DNA of 56,282 nucleotides from Candidatus Nanoarchaeia archaeon (lineage in GTDB: Archaea; Nanobdellota; Nanobdellia; SCGC-AAA011-G17; GW2011-AR17), in NCBI GenBank assembly GCA_028706745.1, contig JAQTVM010000009.1, positions 1-56,282 of the forward strand, given 5' to 3'. The translations under genes were made by a program, and so were the position numbers. The notes under the pieces are model-generated. The model saw only the letters and a program-made list of their open reading frames with translations. It did not search any database and had not been told where the DNA came from. Within the stretch, counting starts at the first letter, position 1; each line of letters starts with the position of its first letter. Positions 29,140 through 35,166 of the stretch are shown here, piece by piece.

Positions 29140-29721
29140 CTAATGCAACCCTGCCTGCTTCCTGTATTCAGGCAGCAATTCATATCGCCTTGTTTCAAAA
29201 TCTATATCCCATGTTTTCAAGAATTCCTCAAACCTTTCGGAATTCTCAAGAGGCACTATTACAATCGCCCTTGAAAGGCGGACAGATTTGGTTTCGTCGG
29301 AAACTGCCTTAAGCCCGCGGGAAAACTGCACTCTTTGTACAGGGCTCAAAGAAGTAAGAGCATATTTGTAAAGCTTGCACGGCGCAATGCCATATGCTTC
29401 CCTCAAAAAAGCGCCCCTTGAAACGCTGAATCCGCTTGTAATGACTGACAGCCAAACCTCTGAATAGATTTCTTTCAGGGTAAATACAGTAAAATCCGCC
29501 TTCATCCCAAGCAGGCCCGCTTCTATCTCTTTCTCTAATTTGCTGATTGAATTCTCATCTTTAGTGCAGACAAGCAGCGCAACATCTATGTCTTTCGGCT
29601 TTGATTTTCCCTTTACAAAAGAGCCGAAAAATATTATATCCTCAATAGTTTCATATTTTTTCAATAGCGGCTTTAAGCTTTGGCTCAAGCTTTTCAGCTT
29701 TTCCAACGTTTCTGATTGCAT
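29140..29721 (-). CDS. MNT-type nucleotidyltransferase (putative antitoxin of the HEPN pair)
   Basis: The 193-aa protein has a minimal nucleotidyltransferase motif: Gly33-Ser34 in FFGSFVKGKSKPKDIDVAL with Asp44 and Asp46, i.e. GS-x9-DxD. A C-terminal extension of about 100 residues is not recognised. In MNT/HEPN toxin-antitoxin systems the MNT protein adds nucleotides to the HEPN partner and neutralises it. Here the start overlaps the end of the HEPN gene by 71 bp, giving tight coupling. The extension makes it longer than a typical MntA antitoxin (~100-140 aa), so a different target is possible. Confidence 0.8.
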   Translation of the reverse strand: MQSETLEKLKSLSQSLKPLLKKYETIEDIIFFGSFVKGKSKPKDIDVALLVCTKDENSISKLEKEIEAGLLGMKADFTVFTLKEIYSEVWLSVITSGFSVSRGAFLREAYGIAPCKLYKYALTSLSPVQRVQFSRGLKAVSDETKSVRLSRAIVIVPLENSERFEEFLKTWDIDFETRRYELLPEYRKQAGLH

Positions 29722-30019
29722 TTTTCAACCCCTCGCAGCTTTCCTTGTCAGAAGGCTTTAGATATGTGTCTGTATATGTCTTGAATACCTTGTCAACAAT
29801 AGAATAAACAGCAGGCAGGTGCCTTTGCAGAATGCGAAACCTTTCTGAATGGTCTTCAGGCAGCTTCAGGTTTTTTGAGGCAATTATGTAGTCGCAGATT
29901 GAGAATAATGCTTTTGAAAAAAGTATAAGGGCATTTTTATACCGCCCTGAATTATATTCGCTTTCCGCTCCGCCTAATTCCTCAATAATGCTGTCTATTA
30001 ATATCTCAATCGTATTCAT
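29651..30019 (-). CDS. HEPN-like helical protein (putative toxin partner)
   Basis: From the ATG at 30019 the product has 122 aa, all helical, with the layout of HEPN domains (SEYNSGRYKNALILFSKALF first helices). An Arg-x4-His (Arg62, His67) occurs, but earlier than the usual RX4-6H catalytic motif, and no HxY follows, so RNase activity is uncertain. An upstream ATG (30088) is excluded: the TATA box TATTTAAAT lies at 30042-30050, inside that extension and 27 bp from 30019, so the mRNA is leaderless from 30019. The promoter abuts copy 1 of the repeat array. Confidence 0.7.
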   Translation of the reverse strand: MNTIEILIDSIIEELGGAESEYNSGRYKNALILFSKALFSICDYIIASKNLKLPEDHSERFRILQRHLPAVYSIVDKVFKTYTDTYLKPSDKESCEGLKNAIRNVGKAEKLEPKLKAAIEKI

Positions 30020-30041
30020 GCTTTTATAGGGGAATAAAGAG

Positions 30042-30050
30042 TATTTAAAT
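30042..30050 (-). promoter_or_regulatory. TATA box of the HEPN-MNT operon
   Basis: TATTTAAAT is centred 27 bp from the ATG at 30019, the standard distance for leaderless archaeal transcripts. The first copy of the 16-bp motif (30054-30069) covers the BRE position next to it, so a protein bound there would block TFB. Confidence 0.65.
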
Positions 30051-30053
30051 GTT

Positions 30054-30168
30054 TGTTTTTTGATAACAAATATACGCAAAAAAGCCATTATTTGTTATTA
30101 AAAAACAAGTAATATGTTTTTTAGTAACAATAGAGATTAAATAATAAGCTTATTGTTATAAAAAAACA
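30054..30168. promoter_or_regulatory. Four-copy 16-bp operator array between divergent operons
   Basis: The motif TTGTTAYNAAAAAACA occurs four times: 30054-30069 (minus), 30092-30107 (plus), 30115-30130 (minus) and 30153-30168 (plus). Only two positions vary. Orientation alternates and the gaps are 22, 7 and 22 bp, so the array is symmetric about its middle. Copy 1 abuts the HEPN TATA box, copy 4 ends about 30 bp before the TATA box of the plus-strand operon. This is what one expects of a shared operator. The 56-aa AbrB-like protein (32847) or the HEPN-MNT complex are candidate binders. Confidence 0.75.
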
Positions 30169-30197
30169 AGCAATTTTTCTGCTGTTTTTCCGCAATG

Positions 30198-30207
30198 TTT
30201 ATATATT
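30198..30207 (+). promoter_or_regulatory. TATA box of the six-gene operon
   Basis: TTTATATATT should start transcription near 30229, leaving about 30 nt of leader. TGAGGGGTATGATATG, with GAGGGG 12 bp before the ATG, supplies a weakly placed Shine-Dalgarno. Confidence 0.55.
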
Positions 30208-30257
30208 AGTTATCACTCATAAAGAGTAATAAATAAGTAATCATTGAGGGGTATGAT

Positions 30258-31085
30258 ATGGGTTTAGAAGACCAGCTTATGGACGAAGTAAGGAATGGAA
30301 CGCAGATTGATATAGAAAGGAGCCTTTTAATTGTTTCAGGCTGCGACACAGAAGAGAAAGTAGCTGAATACAGGACAAAGCTGGACGAGCTTGACAGGAG
30401 ATATCACGAATTCATAGATAAATACGATTTATCACGCCTTAATACAGAACTTAAAGCAGAAGGATTGCACCTGCATCTCTGGATGAAAGGAGGACAAAGA
30501 TTCGAAAGCAAAATATACCGCCTTACAGACAACATAGACGGGCAGATGTTATATAACGGTGCAAATCCGGTTGGCAATTGCGTAGGACTTTCTTCATTGT
30601 ACATAGTGCTTGGATTAAGGAACAATTTTCCGCTTGGCATATATGACTCTCCAGAACACACTTCTGTTGCGCTTATACTGCCTGAAAGGACAATAAATAT
30701 TGAAAGCACGGATATCAAAGGATTTAACAGGAAGCCTGAAAAATTTGCAAGGCAGGCAGGGGTAAATTCCCTGTTAAGCGGTGTATTTTGCAGTAAAGGC
30801 AATAAATTAGTAGAAGTTGGACAATACGAAAAGGCAGAGCCTATGTTTGAAATGGCTATAATGCTGGACGATAAGAATATAACTGCAATAAATTCAATGG
30901 GCTGTTTTGCCGGAGATTGCAGCAGCCACGAGGAAGCAATAGAGTGGTTTACAAAAGCAATAAGCTTATGCAGCCAGTATGCCTTGCCGTATTTCAACAG
31001 GAGCCGTGCAAGAACAAAGATAGGCGACCTGAAAGGAGCAGAAGAGGACATGAACAGGTACAGGAAGCTGGTGGTTGCAAAATGA
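30258..31085 (+). CDS. Transglutaminase-like + TPR protein 1
   Basis: The 275-aa protein starts with a helical region holding LIVSGCDTEEK (about 24-34), a motif shared by all three paralogues here. A transglutaminase/SirB1-like core follows: NPVGNCVGLSSLY with Cys108, His134 in SPEHTSVAL and Glu149 in INIEST. The C terminus (about 180-270) has TPR repeats (AEPMFEMAIMLDD, EEAIEWFTKAISLC). No signal peptide or membrane helix is seen, so it is cytoplasmic. A Cys-His-Glu triad could make it a cysteine protease, acyltransferase or deamidase acting on a protein held by the TPRs. It is the first gene of six and overlaps the next by ATGA. Confidence 0.75.
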   Translation: MGLEDQLMDEVRNGTQIDIERSLLIVSGCDTEEKVAEYRTKLDELDRRYHEFIDKYDLSRLNTELKAEGLHLHLWMKGGQRFESKIYRLTDNIDGQMLYNGANPVGNCVGLSSLYIVLGLRNNFPLGIYDSPEHTSVALILPERTINIESTDIKGFNRKPEKFARQAGVNSLLSGVFCSKGNKLVEVGQYEKAEPMFEMAIMLDDKNITAINSMGCFAGDCSSHEEAIEWFTKAISLCSQYALPYFNRSRARTKIGDLKGAEEDMNRYRKLVVAK

Positions 31086-31906
31086 CGCTTGAAGACAAGG
31101 CAGAAGAAAAAGAAATCCTTAGTTCAAGGATAAGATTAAACAATATGATAAGCAGGGACAATAGCCCAAACCCTCTTTTTGGCAATGATGTAATAAATGA
31201 GATTGCATCACTAAAAGCAGAATATACAATCATAGGGGAAACCCACCCGGATGAGTCAGTGGAAAGCCTGGTTATGGCCCTGATTTCGACCGGCAAATAT
31301 TCTACTCTTTTTCTGGAAGCGCTCTGCGCAGGGGATTATGCCGAAAAAGGAGATGAATTAAAGAGAGGGGTATATGACTGGAATCCTGCAAAATATGACA
31401 GGATTATAAGATATGCAGCCGCGCAAGGCGTAGAGGTACACGGAATTGACATTCCCAGGTTTTTAGGCGGCACAAGCGAGGACATTGCAAAGTGGGCAGA
31501 TTATATTGCCCTGTCAAAAAATGGAAAATCTATCATTCTTACCGGCGACGGCCATGCTACTTATAGAAACAGCGAAATAAGCCTGCCGTGCCGCCTTGCG
31601 GAAAAGAAAGTTTTGCCGCAGGATATTGTCACAATAGGCGAATTTCCCAAATGTTATGTGCCTGAAGGAAAAGTTTTCAGGAAATCGGAAATAGAGGACA
31701 TGGGCGGTATTGCATTTCCCGGCATAAAGACTTCGGATTATATTTTTATTAGGCCGTTAAATGAAGCAGAGCGAAGGGATTTGAGATGCGTATTAGAAAC
31801 TGATCCCTATAGCAGAATATTAGAGCCCAACATCAAAAAGAAAAAGGCACGCCTCTCTTCCTATACTCCCGATAGATCTAATAGAACGTATGGAAGTGAA
31901 GAATGA
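31082..31906 (+). CDS. ChaN/EreA-like domain protein
   Basis: From the ATG at 31082 (ATGA overlap) the protein has 274 aa. It resembles the ChaN/EreA/TraB-Tiki superfamily: TIIGETHPDE (Gly52-Glu53-His55), LFLEALC (Glu79), VHGIDIPR and ILTGDGHA (His158), with a PCRLAEKKV segment. Members bind haem or act as esterases or metallopeptidases, so the chemistry is open. The first five codons (MTLED) are identical to those of the 31903 paralogue, odd for an unrelated fold. A longer frame starting at 30917 would run through the upstream gene and is rejected. Confidence 0.7.
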   Translation: MTLEDKAEEKEILSSRIRLNNMISRDNSPNPLFGNDVINEIASLKAEYTIIGETHPDESVESLVMALISTGKYSTLFLEALCAGDYAEKGDELKRGVYDWNPAKYDRIIRYAAAQGVEVHGIDIPRFLGGTSEDIAKWADYIALSKNGKSIILTGDGHATYRNSEISLPCRLAEKKVLPQDIVTIGEFPKCYVPEGKVFRKSEIEDMGGIAFPGIKTSDYIFIRPLNEAERRDLRCVLETDPYSRILEPNIKKKKARLSSYTPDRSNRTYGSEE

Positions 31907-32850
31907 CGCTTGAGGACCAGCTTATGGATGATATGCGGAGAGGAATAGACGTTGACATAGAGCGCGCTCTTTTGATAGTATCCGGATGCGATACTGAAGA
32001 GAAGATAGCGGAGTACAGAAAGAAAATTGATGAGATTGAAAAAGACTTCAAGGCATACAACGGAATATTTCCTTTCTTTGAAAGAAGGAAAAAGAAAGTA
32101 ATAGCAAGAAACCTTCATGAGTATTTCTGGGGCGCAAAGCCAAAAAGGTACAACGGCAATTTCCTGCTTACTGATGTTATTGACGCGCAGCTTTCGCCTG
32201 AACCAAATCCCGTTGGGAACTGCCTGGGATTAACATCTCTTTACACAGTCATAGGGCTGAGGCAGGGGCTGGATATTAACGTCCTGGCTCTGACAAACCA
32301 CGTGGCGTCTATTGTTAAGGCAGGAAAAGAAAATATTGCAGTTGAAAATGTAAAGCCGGATGGGTTCGGCAAAAAAGAGATTATTCCAGACCCTGGGCAT
32401 GCTTTTGTCGGAATATACAGCCTGAAATCACTGATTACAATGGCATTGATAAACAAGGGAGTTGACAAGGAAATAATAAAAAAAGATTTGATGGGCGCTT
32501 TTGCAGACCACTCGATGGCAATTGAGATAAATCCAAAGCTTCCAAACGCATACAATAGCAGGGCGCTTGCGCTGGAATCCATGGGCAGCACACTAATGGC
32601 AATGGAAGACTATGCCCGGGCGATAGAACTCTGCCCGAAATATGCCATGCCATACAAGAACAGGGCAGAATTAAAATTAAATTTAAAGGATATGTGCGGT
32701 GCAATAGAAGATCTCAACGAAGCATTGGCAATTAACCCAAAATTTGCTGATGCATACCGCGTAAGAGGCCGCATAAGATACAAATTAAGGGATGTTAAAG
32801 GCGCTGAAGAGGATTTTGAGATGTTCAGCAGGCTGAGAAAGACAAGATGA
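31903..32850 (+). CDS. Transglutaminase-like + TPR protein 2
   Basis: The 315-aa paralogue begins MTLEDQLMDDMRRG and again has LIVSGCDTEEK. Its core keeps Cys107 (PNPVGNCLGLTSLY), His133 (TNHVASIV) and Glu148 (IAVENVKPDGFG). Four TPR-like repeats occupy about 200-310 (MAMEDYARAIELCPKYAMPY, AIEDLNEALAINPKFADAY). No membrane segment is present. The N-terminal 45 residues are close to protein 1, while the middle differs more, consistent with duplication and divergence. It overlaps its neighbours by ATGA on both sides. Confidence 0.75.
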   Translation: MTLEDQLMDDMRRGIDVDIERALLIVSGCDTEEKIAEYRKKIDEIEKDFKAYNGIFPFFERRKKKVIARNLHEYFWGAKPKRYNGNFLLTDVIDAQLSPEPNPVGNCLGLTSLYTVIGLRQGLDINVLALTNHVASIVKAGKENIAVENVKPDGFGKKEIIPDPGHAFVGIYSLKSLITMALINKGVDKEIIKKDLMGAFADHSMAIEINPKLPNAYNSRALALESMGSTLMAMEDYARAIELCPKYAMPYKNRAELKLNLKDMCGAIEDLNEALAINPKFADAYRVRGRIRYKLRDVKGAEEDFEMFSRLRKTR

Positions 32851-33017
32851 AACGCAAAATCACTAAAAATAAGCACCAGTACAAAGTGTCAATACCGATT
32901 GAGCTAATCAGGAGCCTAGGGTGGAACGAGAATACGGAAATTCATTTCCACGAGGTTGACACAAAGGCGGGAAAGGGAATTGCATTGCTGAAAGGCAAGC
33001 TGGAAGTGGGGATATGA
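32847..33017 (+). CDS. 56-aa AbrB/SpoVT-like DNA-binding protein
   Basis: A 56-codon ORF fills the space between two operon genes, overlapping each by ATGA (32847-32850 and 33014-33017). MKRKITKNKHQYKVSIPIEL then IRSLGW reads like the swapped-hairpin AbrB/MazE fold (xxVSIPxxLxxxLGW). Such proteins are antitoxins or transition-state regulators and bind palindromic or AT-rich sites as dimers. It is a good candidate to bind the four-copy array at 30054-30168. It is too short for most gene callers. Confidence 0.75.
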   Translation: MKRKITKNKHQYKVSIPIELIRSLGWNENTEIHFHEVDTKAGKGIALLKGKLEVGI

Positions 33018-33658
33018 ACTACATCTACCGCACCACAAACGAGTCCCTTGAAGGAGTTATCAAAGGAATGCAATTAAGCAAAGATGACAATGTGCTTGCA
33101 ATACTGGGCTCAGGAGACCAGGCATTCGCAATGCTTGAATACGCTGATTCAGTTGTTGCAATTGACAGCAAACCGGGACAGTTGGCTTATGCGCAAAAGC
33201 AGAAAGAATTGCTGGCAGAGGGAAATATTCAGAAATTCTTGACAAGAAAAGCCACAATACAATCCCCGACGCTTCGCAGAAGGATTGCAGATGTAAAGGA
33301 TTACTTCAATGAGCCGGGGAGAATTGGAAAAATAAGGGAAAAGTTGGGAAATCTCAGGATTGAGAAAGGAGACATATTTGCTGATTTGCCTGAAAGCCAA
33401 TTTTCAAGGATTTACCTTTCAAATGTGCTAAGGTACGTGCCGTATAACGAATTCTGCGTGGATAAGCTGCTCCTGCTTGCAGAGAAGCTTAAGCCAAACG
33501 GGCTTTTGTATATCACTGATGAAAGGGACTTATACAGAGAATCCCTGACGCCTCTTGAAATTAAAATGGAAAAGGATGACGAGCTTACAAGGATTGCAAA
33601 GAAAGAGGAAAAGAAGATTGGAGTATGGGCGCCTGTTGTGTATAGGAGGAAGGCATGA
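33014..33658 (+). CDS. SAM-methyltransferase-like protein (DUF3419/BtaA-like fold)
   Basis: The 214-aa product has a Rossmann methyltransferase start: VLAILGSGDQAFAMLEYAD (motif I), then VVAIDSKPGQLAYAQKQ (motif II, acidic Asp), DIFADLPESQFSRIYLSNVL and KPNGLLYITDE (motif post-III). The spacing and AIDSKPxQLAYxxxK recall the DUF3419/BtaA family, which transfer the aminocarboxypropyl or methyl group of SAM. The substrate is unknown. It begins and ends with 4-bp overlaps. No membrane segment is seen. Confidence 0.75.
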   Translation: MNYIYRTTNESLEGVIKGMQLSKDDNVLAILGSGDQAFAMLEYADSVVAIDSKPGQLAYAQKQKELLAEGNIQKFLTRKATIQSPTLRRRIADVKDYFNEPGRIGKIREKLGNLRIEKGDIFADLPESQFSRIYLSNVLRYVPYNEFCVDKLLLLAEKLKPNGLLYITDERDLYRESLTPLEIKMEKDDELTRIAKKEEKKIGVWAPVVYRRKA

Positions 33659-34941
33659 TGCTTGAAGAAAATTTGAATGACGGGCTGGAAGAACAATTAA
33701 AGGACGAGCTGGCAGAAGGCAGAATAAATCCTGAGAAGGCTTTGCTTGTAATATCCGGGTGTGACACATGGGAAAAATTATACAATTACAAAATCAAGAT
33801 AGATGAGCTTGATTCAAGGTTCAAGAAATATCTTGAAGAATCAGGGCTGAAAGATTCTGACAGCGAATTAAAGAAAGCTTATGCACTGCACAGATTCCTT
33901 TGGAACAGAGGCCCAAGAAAGCACCATAATTTCGTAAGAATTGAAGACAAAATACTGCAGGCAATAAGCATTTTGCCGCCTTTCTCTGCAATTATGCTAT
34001 GGCAATCCATGATAAAATACAAGGATGGCGAATATAAGCTTACTAATGTGGTTGATAATTATCTCAATGGAGAAACCGAAAAAGGAAACTGCCTCGGGCT
34101 TACTGCTCTTTACACAATCCTTGCATTGAAAAACAACATTGACGCAGGGGTTGTTTCACAGCCTGGGCACATACTTTCAGCAATAGAATCTAACGGCAAA
34201 ACAGTGCTTATTGAGAATATAGCTAGGTATGGGTTTGGCGCAAAATTACACAAGATTGGAAGATGGAAGAAAAATGGAATTGAAACATTGGTTGCTGCTG
34301 AAGCACATTCAGCAAAAGTTGACGCGCCTGAAAACCGAAAAAATACGTATGAAGACATTTGCTATTTTGCATACCCTGAATATCATAAGCATGATTACAA
34401 CAGGAACAGCAGATGGCAGACATTGCTGGCTAAAGTCTCCGGAATTTTCAAAAAAAACAGGAGGATAAATGCAAAAAACGAAGCAATAGACACAGCAAGA
34501 AATTATTACCTTAGAGGCAACCATCTTGCAGAGAATTTTCAGCTAACAAAGGCAATTGAGGATTATACATCTGCTGTTGAAAATAACCCGCTGCTTTTCA
34601 GCGCTTTCTGCGAAAGAGGAGTTATAAATTACAAGCTGGGGAACCTGGAAGGAGCAGTCAGGGACCTTACAAAGGTGCTTGAGCTTAATCCATTAAGCAT
34701 AAGAGCTTCCTCTTACAGGGGCAATGCAAGAATGAAAACAGGCAATTACAAGGGGGCTGTTGAGGATTACACAATATTAATTGAATTTTGCGAGAACATA
34801 CATCCTGAATACTACATAAAAAGGGCAAGGGCTTACAGGGCAATGGGCGAATATGATAAATCTATGCAGGATTTTGAGAAAGCAGAGGAACTGCTGGATG
34901 AAATAAGCTCAATAAACGCCCTTAAGCAAGAATACCAATAG
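33655..34941 (+). CDS. Transglutaminase-like + TPR protein 3
   Basis: The longest paralogue (428 aa; start ATG 33655 or 33658) has LVISGCDTWEK near 31-41 and the core Cys146 (KGNCLGLTALY), His172 (QPGHILSAI) and Glu187 (VLIENIARYGFG). A basic region near 250-280 precedes four TPRs (about 278-420). It is the last gene of the operon and starts in an ATGA overlap with the methyltransferase. The conserved triad in all three paralogues suggests catalysis rather than only binding. Confidence 0.75.
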   Translation: MMLEENLNDGLEEQLKDELAEGRINPEKALLVISGCDTWEKLYNYKIKIDELDSRFKKYLEESGLKDSDSELKKAYALHRFLWNRGPRKHHNFVRIEDKILQAISILPPFSAIMLWQSMIKYKDGEYKLTNVVDNYLNGETEKGNCLGLTALYTILALKNNIDAGVVSQPGHILSAIESNGKTVLIENIARYGFGAKLHKIGRWKKNGIETLVAAEAHSAKVDAPENRKNTYEDICYFAYPEYHKHDYNRNSRWQTLLAKVSGIFKKNRRINAKNEAIDTARNYYLRGNHLAENFQLTKAIEDYTSAVENNPLLFSAFCERGVINYKLGNLEGAVRDLTKVLELNPLSIRASSYRGNARMKTGNYKGAVEDYTILIEFCENIHPEYYIKRARAYRAMGEYDKSMQDFEKAEELLDEISSINALKQEYQ

Positions 34942-34959
34942 AAATCCGGCAGCCTTTTT

Positions 34960-34977
34960 GGCATTTGCCTTCTTTTT
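34960..34977 (+). terminator. Hairpin/T-tract terminator of the six-gene operon
   Basis: GGCATTTGCC followed by TTCTTTTT lies 19 bp after the operon's last stop codon. The 4-bp stem is short but the T-run should suffice for archaeal termination. Confidence 0.4.
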
Positions 34978-35104
34978 ACTCTATACTCGTAAAAACAGCA
35001 AAACCACGTTCATTTCGCTGCGCTTCATTCTCTGGTTCCTGCTCGTCGTCTAACTCGCAGAAACCTTTATAAAGAGAGAGTAGATAACAGCCAGTAGGGT
35101 AATA

Positions 35105-35160
35105 CCTATATATAGGGTATCGGAATTGACATTCCGGAACCCCAAACAAAGTTTAGGGGG
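35105..35160 (+). promoter_or_regulatory. Promoter and structured leader of the S-layer-like gene
   Basis: CTATATATAG (35106-35115) is a TATA candidate; a second, CTTTATAAAG at 35062-35071, lies further up. Two hairpins follow: CGGAAT-TGAC-ATTCCG (35121-35136) and CCCCAAAC-AAA-GTTTaGGGG (35140-35159, one bulged A). The second pairs the Shine-Dalgarno GGGGG (35156-35160) that lies 6 bp before the ATG. If the upstream TATA is used both hairpins are transcribed. Translation could be set by melting or binding of this stem. Confidence 0.55.
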
Positions 35161-35166
35161 CAAAAA

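Noticed and set aside
30054-30168. CRISPR array
   Set aside because: Four 16-bp units in alternating orientation with 22/7/22 spacing and no cas genes do not fit a CRISPR array; an operator is more likely.
30917-31081. Longer N terminus of the ChaN/EreA-like gene
   Set aside because: It would cover 170 bp of the preceding TPR gene; the ATG at 31082 in an ATGA overlap matches every other junction of the operon.
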